NCBI GenBank assembly: GCA_020073085.1
Contig: JAIQFV010000021.1
Span: 1-61,119, forward strand
Reading direction: 5' to 3'
DNA from: Terriglobia bacterium
GTDB lineage: Bacteria; Acidobacteriota; Terriglobia; JAIQFV01
DNA length: 61,119 nucleotides
Shown here: one piece after another, positions 9,528 to 16,750 of the stretch
Position numbering within the stretch: the first letter of the stretch is position 1
How the letters are laid out: each line of letters opens with the position of its first letter
Notes under the pieces: generated by a model
What the model saw: only the letters and a program-made list of their open reading frames with translations
Database searches by the model: none
Told to the model about the DNA's origin: nothing
Program-made: the position numbers and the translations under genes

Positions 9528-9767
9528 TCAAATCTTTAGCTTCTTCCCTTTCGGATTACACACCTTACAGGCTACAAAACCTGCTGCCTCGGCCTCTTTA
9601 GCTGTCTTGAAGGTAATCCTGCTCCCCAGCTTGATCATCTGTGCCCATTGGCAACTTGGCCGGTGATACTGGCTGGAATTCTTAGAACCGACAAATTGGG
9701 CGGGAAGCGTCGTCGAAAGCATGAAGAACAGGAACAGGACAGTGAGCGATTTGTGGAGTACTGACAT
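9528..9767 (-). CDS. secreted Ada-type zinc-binding-like small protein
   Basis: A 79-residue exported protein. A signal peptide (about 1-22, ending STTLPAQ) precedes a short domain with the pattern GSKNSSQYHRPSCQWA...GFVACKVCNP. That is the YHxxxC...CxxC arrangement of the Ada metal-binding fold, here used outside the cytoplasm. In the DNA-repair protein Ada the fold holds zinc through cysteines; small secreted versions are common and their role is not established. The frame is open further upstream, but the GGGGGCTCCC-ATG context and the signal peptide favour the start at 9767. Confidence 0.8.
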   Translation of the reverse strand: MSVLHKSLTVLFLFFMLSTTLPAQFVGSKNSSQYHRPSCQWAQMIKLGSRITFKTAKEAEAAGFVACKVCNPKGKKLKI

Positions 9768-10553
9768 GGGAGCCCCCTTGAACTCTACCGAAGGGTGATT
9801 CCTCGTCTCACAAAGGAGAATGCTGAGGCCAGCCGGTCGCTCGAATTTGATGGACCGACAATGGGGGAGGTGGCCTTCTAGAAGTCTAGAGCTTGACTGA
9901 TTTGATTGCAAGAGAAAACTTTCACATCTCCTGCTTTAAAAGAAAAATGAACGGGGTGACCGCTCTTCCAGTTGAAGAAGGAGGCGCGACGCTGAATTCA
10001 GCCGTTGTCTGACCTTTTTACACTGCAGCCCGGCTGGACAGAGAACACTTCATGGTTTGAATCGCCGACCAGATCCTTATATGGCGAAAACGCCGCAACT
10101 CCAAACACCAGGCTGGGAGCGCAAGTTCGAAGGAAGTAGGCCGAGAGCAGCGGGCCATCCATTTCCACCATTTTCTCCTTGCTTCTCAGCCTGATATGGC
10201 GGTAGCATAAAAAAGATAAGTCGAGAAAAGGGTGTAGTACTTGGACTCGGCCGTGCGGCCGTTGGGCAAATTGAGACTTGCGCAGCGCTCCCCAGGGTTG
10301 GAGCAAGCGGAATGACACACGTGACGGGTCTAGTATTGTCACGGTACCCGTTCAAGGGCCAGGAGACCGCTGGTCGGATCATGGTCATTTCGATGACAGC
10401 CAGACCTCTCGCCGGCTCAGGTATTGAATACGCACACGTATCCCGGCGCGACATGTACCCCATACCCCAGTTGAACTGAATGATTCCCGGCCTCCCCTCA
10501 TGGGGAGAGCCATGATATTGAAGCGGAATCGAAATCAATCTTGGTGATTTGAT
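9768..10553. other. intergenic stretch, no confident gene
   Basis: Several open frames on the minus strand overlap one another here (for example 10077-10658), but none has a ribosome site, a signal peptide or a recognisable domain. No RNA gene was seen. Confidence 0.5.
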
Positions 10554-10567
10554 CGGTCGGCCGACCG
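10554..10567. promoter_or_regulatory. 14-bp perfect palindrome, possible operator
   Basis: CGGTCGGCCGACCG is a perfect 14-bp palindrome 80 bp before the barrel-protein start and 16 bp before the leader hairpin. Its size and CG-rich symmetric form resemble TetR-type operators. No TetR gene is adjacent, so the assignment is an inference. Confidence 0.4.
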
Positions 10568-10583
10568 TTCGACTATCACCAGC

Positions 10584-10633
10584 GAAAGAGCCCGTTTCCA
10601 TCGCGATGGGTGGTGGCGGGCTCTTTCTTTTAA
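10584..10633 (+). terminator. terminator-like hairpin in the leader of the 10647 gene
   Basis: A perfect 11-bp stem, GAAAGAGCCCG (10584-10594) with CGGGCTCTTTC (10617-10627), is followed by TTTTAA. Its loop contains a second palindrome, CCATCGCGATGG. It ends about 10 nt before the ribosome site of the next gene, so it can only stop transcripts entering that gene: either as an attenuator in its leader or as a barrier to readthrough. Confidence 0.65.
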
Positions 10634-10646
10634 GGGAGGAGGATTC

Positions 10647-11321
10647 ATGGATGGACACCCAAGATCTGCATGGCTAACATTCCTTGTGGTCTCGATGCCA
10701 ATCGCTTTTCTAACCCTGCCTGCTCCGGAGATGAACGCACAGACGCCAACAAATTTTACGACGTCTTTCTCCATCGGAAAAGCAAGTAATCTGGGCTATA
10801 TCAATCCGCTGGTCGGGGGATACTTTCAAGGGGATTACCGAATTGACGATCGCTTTCTCGTGGGCGGCCAATTCAAGCTCGGCTGGGAGCGCAAGTATGT
10901 TGGCGATGGTCACGCCACCGCCGAAAACTCATATCTGCGGACCTATTTTCACCGGAACCTCTTTGCCGAGGTCGGCGAGTATAGCGGCAAGTATTTTACC
11001 TCACAATTCGATAAGGCATTTTTCTCGCCCAATATCGCCGCCGGCATCGATATCAAATCGGCGCGTTTGCCGGGCCATTCCCCCCTGCCCATGTTGATCA
11101 AGGTTTCTTACCTGTTCCCTGACGCCATCTCCCCAAATCGGACATCGGCATTCATCTATGAGCATGATGCCCTGGTTGGGAGGCCACGGAACCGGATGCG
11201 TCTGTTCCTCGGATTGGAATTGCAGTTTGTGCGCTACAACCAGTCGGCTCATCGAAACACGGGGGCGTCTGCTGCGCTGAAATTGGGTTTGCGGTACCAG
11301 AAGCCGCATATTTCAGAATGA
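10647..11321 (+). CDS. outer-membrane beta-barrel-like protein
   Basis: A 224-residue exported protein. Residues 1-32 are a signal peptide (hydrophobic 10-25, cleavage near MNAQ). The rest alternates aromatic and polar residues in short strands separated by GN/GD turns (FTTSFSIGKASN, YFQGDYRIDDRFLVGGQFKLGWER), and the last strand ALKLGLRYQKP resembles a barrel C-terminal strand. This fits a small 8-strand outer-membrane barrel, but the precise family is not recognised. GGGAGGAGG lies 6 nt before the ATG. A terminator-like hairpin and a palindrome in the leader suggest regulated expression. Confidence 0.75.
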   Translation: MDGHPRSAWLTFLVVSMPIAFLTLPAPEMNAQTPTNFTTSFSIGKASNLGYINPLVGGYFQGDYRIDDRFLVGGQFKLGWERKYVGDGHATAENSYLRTYFHRNLFAEVGEYSGKYFTSQFDKAFFSPNIAAGIDIKSARLPGHSPLPMLIKVSYLFPDAISPNRTSAFIYEHDALVGRPRNRMRLFLGLELQFVRYNQSAHRNTGASAALKLGLRYQKPHISE

Positions 11322-11549
11322 ATTTAACCTTGCTCATGACAGGGCGCTCAGGAGTCCCCATCGAACTCTCTAACCTGGAATCTTGAGTAGGAAATGCCGG
11401 AATGGGGGGCGATCCCGAATCCATTCCCGGACCGGGAGCCCGGGATTCACCGCGAGAGGCGCCGGGACTCAATCCTGCAGACGCGGGGCCGGTTCCCGAT
11501 GCGCCTGACCGGGCTTGACAAAGGCATCGGTTTCAAGGATTCTTCCCTC

Positions 11550-11756
11550 ATGGCCTATTCACATCGGAAGTTAACCGCAGGTTTTTTGATGCCTCTTTTG
11601 ATCGGGTTGATCGGGTTGTTCAACCTGATGCAGAGACCCCGCTTTGCCAGCTTTCACACCGTCGATGTTCTGCAGCTCATCGCCTCCGGCATGTGCTTTG
11701 GGGTCGCTCTGGCGGGTGTGTTCGCGCTGCTTCGAAGCGGGCAGGGCTCCTCCTAG
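11550..11756 (+). CDS. small two-helix membrane protein
   Basis: A 68-residue protein with two hydrophobic helices (about 9-28, FLMPLLIGLIGLFNLM, and about 40-62, LIASGMCFGVALAGVFALL) joined by a short basic loop. The open frame extends further upstream, but the region before 11550 has no protein-like character. AAGGAT lies about 12 nt before the ATG, so the start is only moderately supported. It converges on the sigma-factor gene, 71 bp away. Confidence 0.55.
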   Translation: MAYSHRKLTAGFLMPLLIGLIGLFNLMQRPRFASFHTVDVLQLIASGMCFGVALAGVFALLRSGQGSS

Positions 11757-11827
11757 GCCGGAGATGAAGGCCAGCCCCAGGCGTCAAACCCACGAGGCCC
11801 CCCGGCAGATTCGACGACGCATTCAAG

Positions 11828-13084
11828 TCAGGCGGTCGGTGGCTGCACTTCGCTGAGCCGCCGCTCGAGAAATCTCCGCTCGCTGTCATTGGTGACGAGG
11901 GCCAGCGCCTGTTTGTAGCTCTCCGCCGCTTCGAGTGAGGAGCCCAATCGGCGCAGCAGATCGGCGCGGGCGGCATGCAGCAGGTGATAGTGGTCGAGAT
12001 CGCCGGCCGCGGCAAGGGCGTCCATGATGGCGAGTGCCGGCCGGGGGCCCTGCACCATCGCGACGGCCACGGCACGGTTCAACATCACGATGGGAGAAGG
12101 TTGAACGCGCTCGAGAAGATCATACAGGCTCAGGATCCGAGGCCAGTCGGTGTCTTCCGCACGCGCTGCCTGACAATGCACGGCCGCGATTGCCGCCTGC
12201 AGGGCGTAGGCGCCGGGCCCTCCGCGGAACGCCTCCTCAACGAGCGGTAGCGCCTCGGCGATCTGCCGTTGATTCCAGCGGCGGCGATCCTGCTCTTCGA
12301 GAACGATAAGATCCCCGGCCTCATCGAGGCGAGCCTCGCGCCGGGCGTCATGAAGCAGCATGAGGGCGACGAGAGCCGTCGCTTCCGCCGGGGGCTGCGG
12401 AGATTCCAGCGACCTCACCAGACGCCCCAGCCGGATGGCTTCCGCACAGAGGTCCCTTCTCACCAGCGGCCCGCCCCGGGTTGCCGCATAGCCTTCATTA
12501 AAGATGAGATAAATCACAGTCAACACGGCGTCAAGCCGCGCCTTCATTTCCTTCGGTTCGGGCACGACATAGGGAATCCGGGCGTCGCGAATCTTACGCT
12601 TCGCGCGCACCAGCCGCTGCGCCATGGTCGGCGAGGGGACGAGAAAGGCCCGCGCGATCTCATCCGTCTCAAGGCCGCACAAGGTGCGCAGGGTGAGCGC
12701 CACCTGCGCCTCCGGGGCGAGCGCCGGGTGGCAGCAGGTGAAGATCAGCCGGAGGCGCTCATCGGGAATTTCGCTGGTGTCGTAATCCGGTTCTTCGATG
12801 TTGCGGACCGGCCCGCTGGTGGCGTAGGATTCAAGTTTTTCCTCGAACCGGGCCCTGCGCCGGATGCGGTCAATGGCCTTGTGCCGGGCCGTCTGGATGA
12901 TCCAGGCGCGCGGAAACTCCGGGACGCCGGAAACCGCCCATTGATCCACCGCGGCGGCAAAGGCTCCCTGCGCAGACTCTTCGGCCAAGTCGAAGTCACC
13001 GACGAGCCGAATCAGGGCTGCGACAATCCGGCCCCAATCGGAGCGATAGACGGTTTCAATGGCCTCAGCGACATTAAGCGGCAT
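11828..13084 (-). CDS. ECF42-type RNA polymerase sigma factor
   Basis: A 418-residue extracytoplasmic-function sigma factor. Region 2 (about 10-80) includes AEESAQGAFAAAVDQW and PRAWIIQTARHKAIDRIRRR. Region 4 (about 110-165) includes LTLRTLCGLETDEIARAFLVPSPTMAQRLVRAKRKI. A long C-terminal extension (about 185-415) rich in helical, TPR-like sequence (FNEGYAATRG, RDLCAEAIRLGRLV, ALQAAIAAVHCQA, YHLLHAARADLLRRLG) is the hallmark of group ECF42, which lacks an anti-sigma partner and is encoded next to DGPF proteins. The neighbours fit: two DGPF genes diverge from it, and each carries the same promoter-like motif. The extension is thought to control activity; the inducing signal is unknown. Confidence 0.93.
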   Translation of the reverse strand: MPLNVAEAIETVYRSDWGRIVAALIRLVGDFDLAEESAQGAFAAAVDQWAVSGVPEFPRAWIIQTARHKAIDRIRRRARFEEKLESYATSGPVRNIEEPDYDTSEIPDERLRLIFTCCHPALAPEAQVALTLRTLCGLETDEIARAFLVPSPTMAQRLVRAKRKIRDARIPYVVPEPKEMKARLDAVLTVIYLIFNEGYAATRGGPLVRRDLCAEAIRLGRLVRSLESPQPPAEATALVALMLLHDARREARLDEAGDLIVLEEQDRRRWNQRQIAEALPLVEEAFRGGPGAYALQAAIAAVHCQAARAEDTDWPRILSLYDLLERVQPSPIVMLNRAVAVAMVQGPRPALAIMDALAAAGDLDHYHLLHAARADLLRRLGSSLEAAESYKQALALVTNDSERRFLERRLSEVQPPTA

Positions 13085-13112
13085 GCCTGATTGTAAATTT
13101 TTTTTGCGGAGG

Positions 13113-13138
13113 TGTCGATTTCGATCCTCCGCGTTCGA
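13113..13138 (+). promoter_or_regulatory. candidate ECF42 promoter, first DGPF gene
   Basis: TGTCGA (13113-13118), a 16-bp spacer, then TCGA (13135-13138). The same TGTCGA-N16-TCGA pattern precedes the second DGPF gene. It matches the TGTCGA -35 and CGA-type -10 elements described for ECF42 sigma factors. The leader to the start codon would be about 170 nt. Confidence 0.6.
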
Positions 13139-13222
13139 TTTACGGATGGAAGCGCCTGAAAAAGGTGCCTCACATTAACACAAACATCCTTGAAGATTTT
13201 ACGAAATGGAGCTCGATTCAAT

Positions 13223-13250
13223 GTAGGGGCGTATAGCTATACGCCCCTAC
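13223..13250. repeat. 28-bp perfect palindrome (GTAGGGGCGTATA half-site)
   Basis: A 28-bp perfect palindrome with arms GTAGGGGCGTATAG / CTATACGCCCCTAC lies in the leader between the sigma factor and the first DGPF gene. It has no T-run, so it is more like a small palindromic repeat element than a terminator. Confidence 0.7.
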
Positions 13251-13317
13251 GGCAAAGATTCCGCAATTGTCAATTGTATCTTTAGTTCCCCGATGTGTAT
13301 TGGGAGGAGACTTAACC

Positions 13318-13743
13318 ATGCGATTCATGATTTTGATCAAGGCCAACAAAACTACAGAGGCAGGCGTTCTCCCGGATGAGAAGCTCCTTACGGAAATGGG
13401 AAAATTCAACGAAGAGCTGGTGAAAGCCGGCGTGCTGATCGCGGGCGAGGGGCTTCACCCCAGCTCGAAGGGTGCGCGCGTCAGGTTCGCCGGAGGGAAG
13501 CCGACCGTGATGGATGGGCCGTTTATCGAGACGAAGGAGCTGATCTGTGGATTCTGGTTGTGGCAGGTGAAGTCGAAGGAAGAGGCCATCGAATGGGTCA
13601 AGCGCTGCCCCAATCCCCATAACGAAGACACGGAGATCGAGATTCGTCAGGTGTTTGAGGCGGAGGATTTCGGGGACGCGCTCACGCCCGACCTCAGGGA
13701 GCAGGAGGCGTGTATGCGCCTGCAGGCGGCTGGGAAGAAATAG
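13318..13743 (+). CDS. DGPF/YCII-related protein (ECF42 partner 1)
   Basis: A 141-residue cytoplasmic protein with the MRFMILIKANK start, the VMDGPFIETKELICGFWLWQ core (DGPF box) and the IEIRQVFE end typical of DGPF/YCII-related proteins. These ferredoxin-like alpha/beta proteins are the standard genetic partners of ECF42 sigma factors; their biochemical role is not settled. GGGAGGAG 8 nt before the ATG fixes the start at 13318 rather than further upstream. It is preceded by the TGTCGA-N16-TCGA motif and diverges from the sigma-factor gene. Confidence 0.92.
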   Translation: MRFMILIKANKTTEAGVLPDEKLLTEMGKFNEELVKAGVLIAGEGLHPSSKGARVRFAGGKPTVMDGPFIETKELICGFWLWQVKSKEEAIEWVKRCPNPHNEDTEIEIRQVFEAEDFGDALTPDLREQEACMRLQAAGKK

Positions 13744-13841
13744 AAGTGGCGTCTGCAGGCGCTTTTGAAGCTACGAACAGCTTCGAATACCGAAACGTCA
13801 GCGAGCGTCGTGCTTCACTTCAAAACTTTTCTGGATTGCGG

Positions 13842-13867
13842 TGTCGATCAGGACACTTGCCATTCGA
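13842..13867 (+). promoter_or_regulatory. candidate ECF42 promoter, second DGPF gene
   Basis: TGTCGA (13842-13847), exactly 16 bp, then TCGA (13864-13867), 21 bp before the start codon. Spacing and both half-sites match the copy at 13113-13138, although the spacer sequences differ. Confidence 0.65.
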
Positions 13868-13888
13868 TTGACTCATGGAGACACGCTA

Positions 13889-14245
13889 ATGAAATATATG
13901 TTGCTGATTTATTCCGACGAGCAGGCCTGGACCGAACCCGAGCGAGTGCAGTGTTACGAGCAGTCGACACAAGTTGCGCATGAGATCAAATCGGAGGGAC
14001 ACTATCTGGCCGCCCACCCACTGCAGCCTGTTTCGACGGCAACCAGCGTCCAGGTGCGCGACGGCAAACGGCTTGTCACCGACGGTCCGTTTGCGGAGAC
14101 CCGCGAACAACTCGGCGGCTATTTCCTGGTGGAAGCGCGGGACCTTGACGCGGCGATCGACATTGCCGGGCGGATTCCGGGTGCGCGCAAGGGCACTGTC
14201 GAAATCCGGCCAGTCATGGAGATCCCGGACCTGCCCGTGAATTGA
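13889..14245 (+). CDS. DGPF/YCII-related protein (ECF42 partner 2)
   Basis: A 118-residue DGPF protein: MKYMLLIYSDEQAW start, VTDGPFAETREQLGGYFLVE core and VEIRPVMEI end. It is a diverged paralogue of the gene 145 bp upstream, and the two sequences differ at most positions outside the DGPF box. It has its own promoter-like motif 21 bp upstream, so it is probably transcribed directly by the ECF42 factor. The frame is open a little further upstream, but that part overlaps the motif, so the ATG at 13889 is preferred. A broken membrane-protein gene follows 11 bp downstream. Confidence 0.92.
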   Translation: MKYMLLIYSDEQAWTEPERVQCYEQSTQVAHEIKSEGHYLAAHPLQPVSTATSVQVRDGKRLVTDGPFAETREQLGGYFLVEARDLDAAIDIAGRIPGARKGTVEIRPVMEIPDLPVN

Positions 14246-14256
14246 TGGAGGGGGTC

Positions 14257-14397
14257 ATGACGGATACGCACCGTCCGCGACGTGTTGGTCGAAGCATCGG
14301 TGCCTTGCTCGCGAGCTTTCTTGGGGTGGTCATTCTCTCCATCGCCACCGACATGACCATGCACGTCATGGGTGTCTTCCCCTCTTTGGGCCAACCT
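14257..14397 (+). pseudogene. truncated membrane protein gene
   Basis: The first 47 codons read like the start of a small multi-helix membrane protein: a basic N-terminus, RSIGALLASFLGVVILSIATD, then MHVMGVFPSLGQP. After GQP the frame becomes repeat-like sequence with no further helices. Homologues I recall continue with more membrane segments after that point. A hairpin repeat (14406-14436) begins 9 bp after the break. The gene follows the second DGPF gene with an 11-bp gap and was probably part of the same transcript. Confidence 0.6.
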
Positions 14398-14405
14398 CGG
14401 GATTC

Positions 14406-14436
14406 CCGGGATGCTCCAGAGAGCAGAGCATCCCGG
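14406..14436. repeat. hairpin repeat at the break of the truncated gene
   Basis: An 11-bp perfect inverted repeat (CCGGGATGCTC / GAGCATCCCGG) with a 9-nt loop. It has no following T-run. It sits just after the point where the upstream membrane-protein gene loses homology. Confidence 0.6.
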
Positions 14437-14655
14437 CTACCGAAGCACGCTCTTGTGAGAAGCGGTCTTCGCCTCTATAATTTGTCACCTTCAAGAGATG
14501 GAGCGGTACGGGTTTCCCGCGAGGGGAGACCCTGTGGACGAAACGTCGTGCTGGAATGAGTTGTGAGAGATGGAGTGCAGATCGTTGAAGCGAGGGCACA
14601 CGTCTCTTGAGGCTCGAGATTTCATGACAACCTCAAAAGAAAGGAAGGAGTGCGA

Positions 14656-15834
14656 ATGAGCAAGGTACGAGTATTGGTAGGCACACGCAAGGGCGCATTC
14701 GTCCTGACGTCGGACGGCAAGCGCGAACAGTGGGAAGTCAGTGGTCCTCACTTTGTCGGCTGGGAGGTCTACCACCTCAAGGGATCACCCGCTGATCCCA
14801 ATCGGTTGTACGCGTCGCAGACCAGTGGCTGGTTCGGGCAAGTGATCCAGCGCTCCAATGACGGCGGCAAGACGTGGGAGGCGCCCGGGGGCGGGCCCAC
14901 GATGACGCCCGGCGGCATGCCCGCAGGCGAGAGCAATAAATTTGTCTACGACACAACGCCAGAAACCGGCAAACCTCTCACCACGCATCAGTTTTACGAC
15001 GGCACGCCCCACCCCTGGGTGTTCAAACGCGTCTGGCATCTTGAGCCCTCGCTGACGGATCCGGATACCGTCTACGCCGGGGTGGAGGACGCCGCCTTGT
15101 TCCGATCTACCGACGGCGGAAAGAGCTGGCAGGAACTCGCGGGTCTGCGCGGCCATGGCACCGGACCGCACTGGCAGCCCGGCGCGGGGGGCATGTGCCT
15201 GCACACGATCCTGCTCGACCCGGGCAACGCGCAGCGGATGTTCATCGCCATCTCGGCAGCGGGCGCCTTTCGCACCGACGACGCCGGCAAGACCTGGAAG
15301 CCGATCAACCGTGGACTGGTTTCCAGGTATATCCCCGACCCAACGGCCGAGGTCGGTCACTGCGTTCACCGCATTGCACTGCACCCGTCGCGGCCGAACG
15401 TGCTGTTCATGCAGAAGCATTGGGACGTCATGCGCAGCGACAACGCCGGAGACTTGTGGACGGAGGTCAGCGGAAACCTGCCGACCGACTTCGGATTTGT
15501 GATTGATGTGCATGCACACGAGCCGGAGACCATTTACGTCGTCCCCATCAAGAGCGATTCGGAGCACTTTCCGCTGGATGGGAAGCTGCGGGTCTACCGC
15601 AGCCGGACGGGCGGAAACGACTGGGAAGCGCTTACCAAAGGTCTGCCGCAACGCGACTGCTACGTCAACGTATTGCGCGACGCGATGGCCGTCGATTCGC
15701 TCGACAAATGCGGAATCTATTTCGGGACCACGGGCGGGCAGGTTTATGTATCGGCGGATGCCGGAGACAGTTGGGCCCCGATCGTCCGCGATCTTCCGGC
15801 CGTGGTTTCAGTCGAGGTCCAGACGCTGCCATGA
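14656..15834 (+). CDS. BNR/sialidase-like beta-propeller protein
   Basis: A 392-residue protein without a signal peptide, built from repeated BNR/Asp-box motifs: [65 protein letters not shown] and [12 protein letters not shown]. These S-x-D-x-G-x-x-W turns define sialidase-type propellers. No sialidase active-site arginine triad could be assigned, so an enzymatic role is doubtful and a binding scaffold is equally likely. AAGGAAGGAG precedes the ATG. The stop codon overlaps the next gene's start by 4 bp (ATGA), so the MoaD/ThiS-like protein is translationally coupled and probably a functional partner. Confidence 0.85.
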   Translation: MSKVRVLVGTRKGAFVLTSDGKREQWEVSGPHFVGWEVYHLKGSPADPNRLYASQTSGWFGQVIQRSNDGGKTWEAPGGGPTMTPGGMPAGESNKFVYDTTPETGKPLTTHQFYDGTPHPWVFKRVWHLEPSLTDPDTVYAGVEDAALFRSTDGGKSWQELAGLRGHGTGPHWQPGAGGMCLHTILLDPGNAQRMFIAISAAGAFRTDDAGKTWKPINRGLVSRYIPDPTAEVGHCVHRIALHPSRPNVLFMQKHWDVMRSDNAGDLWTEVSGNLPTDFGFVIDVHAHEPETIYVVPIKSDSEHFPLDGKLRVYRSRTGGNDWEALTKGLPQRDCYVNVLRDAMAVDSLDKCGIYFGTTGGQVYVSADAGDSWAPIVRDLPAVVSVEVQTLP

Positions 15835-16127
15835 TCCGAGTCGTTCTCCCGCAACATCTGCGGACCCTGGCCCACGTCGGCAGCGAAGTGGAACTTGAGG
15901 TCAAGGGTCAAGTCACCCAGCGATCGGTCCTCGACGCACTCGAAGCTTGCTATCCGATGCTGTGCGGCACGATTCGCGACCACGTGACGCAACAGCGCCG
16001 TCCGTTCTTGCGTTTCTTCGCCTGCGAGCAGGACCTGTCCCATGAGTTGCCGGACGCCCCGCTGCCCGACGCGGTCGCGTCCGGCGCCGAGCCCTATCTG
16101 ATCGTGGGGGCCATTGCCGGCGGGTAG
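15831..16127 (+). CDS. MoaD/ThiS-family small sulfur-carrier-like protein
   Basis: A 98-residue ubiquitin-fold protein: [13 protein letters not shown] start, VEVEL-type strands, [14 protein letters not shown] helix and a C-terminal IVGAIAGG. The terminal Gly-Gly is the residue pair that is adenylated and thiocarboxylated in MoaD/ThiS carriers. It overlaps the preceding propeller gene by 4 bp, and no molybdopterin or thiamin gene is nearby. It therefore looks like a carrier dedicated to an unknown job with the propeller protein, not a cofactor-pathway subunit. Confidence 0.88.
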   Translation: MIRVVLPQHLRTLAHVGSEVELEVKGQVTQRSVLDALEACYPMLCGTIRDHVTQQRRPFLRFFACEQDLSHELPDAPLPDAVASGAEPYLIVGAIAGG

Positions 16128-16222
16128 ACGCGCGGAAGGAATGGCTGGTCGTCGCCGGCGCCAGCCAGCAAAAACTTCATTGATGCCAAGCAACACACCA
16201 AACCTTGTTTCTGGAGGAATTT

Positions 16223-16474
16223 ATGAAACGAATTTTGACGCTTACCGTTCTTTCGCTTTGCCTCTTGATTTCCCTCGCCATCCCGGCCGCCTCTCAGACG
16301 CAACCATTCCGGGACTCCCATGAGCGCAAAGAGGCCATGAACCATTGCAAACACGAATACAAGGAGGCGATGGAGCGAGCGAAGCACAAGCGTGGCCATG
16401 AGCGGAAGGAGGCCGTGGAGCAGGCGAAGAGGAATCGCGACCGGTGCATGAATGAGGCCCGCCGAATGAGGTAG
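16223..16474 (+). CDS. small exported charged helical protein
   Basis: An 83-residue protein with a signal peptide (about 1-24, LTLTVLSLCLLISLAIPAASQ) and a mature part almost entirely Lys/Arg/Glu/His-rich helix (HERKEAMNHCKHEYKEAME, HERKEAVEQAKRNRDRC). The two HERKEA units suggest an internal duplication. Two or three cysteines might be paired or bind metal. TGGAGG lies 6 nt before the ATG at 16223. No family is recognised. Confidence 0.7.
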   Translation: MKRILTLTVLSLCLLISLAIPAASQTQPFRDSHERKEAMNHCKHEYKEAMERAKHKRGHERKEAVEQAKRNRDRCMNEARRMR

Positions 16475-16750
16475 GGGAAGACGACTTCCAGCAGGGCCGA
16501 GAAACGGTCGCGGCTCGTCCCCGCATGTCACGCCGAATCCGGGGAGCGGTTTCAGGATGAATTGACGGTCGTGAGTTCTTCTTGCCCGTCGACACCGGGC
16601 GTGGGACTGCGAGCGGGCCGGCGTGCCAAAGGCTTTGCAAAGCGCTTTATAGGTGGTATTTGTCGCCTTTTTCCCGCAGGCAAATCGCAATTCCCAAGGA
16701 AACCGCACGCATGCCGGCTGCGCATTTCTGCGCCCCCCCGCCTGAAGCAC
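16475..16750. other. intergenic stretch, nothing recognised
   Basis: A 276-bp spacer between the convergent helical-protein gene and the cytochrome gene. No hairpin with a T-run, repeat or RNA was recognised. Confidence 0.5.

Noticed and set aside
10077-10658. A 193-residue open frame on the minus strand
   Set aside because: It runs through the leader hairpin and palindrome of the gene at 10647, has no ribosome site, and its sequence is low in protein-like features.
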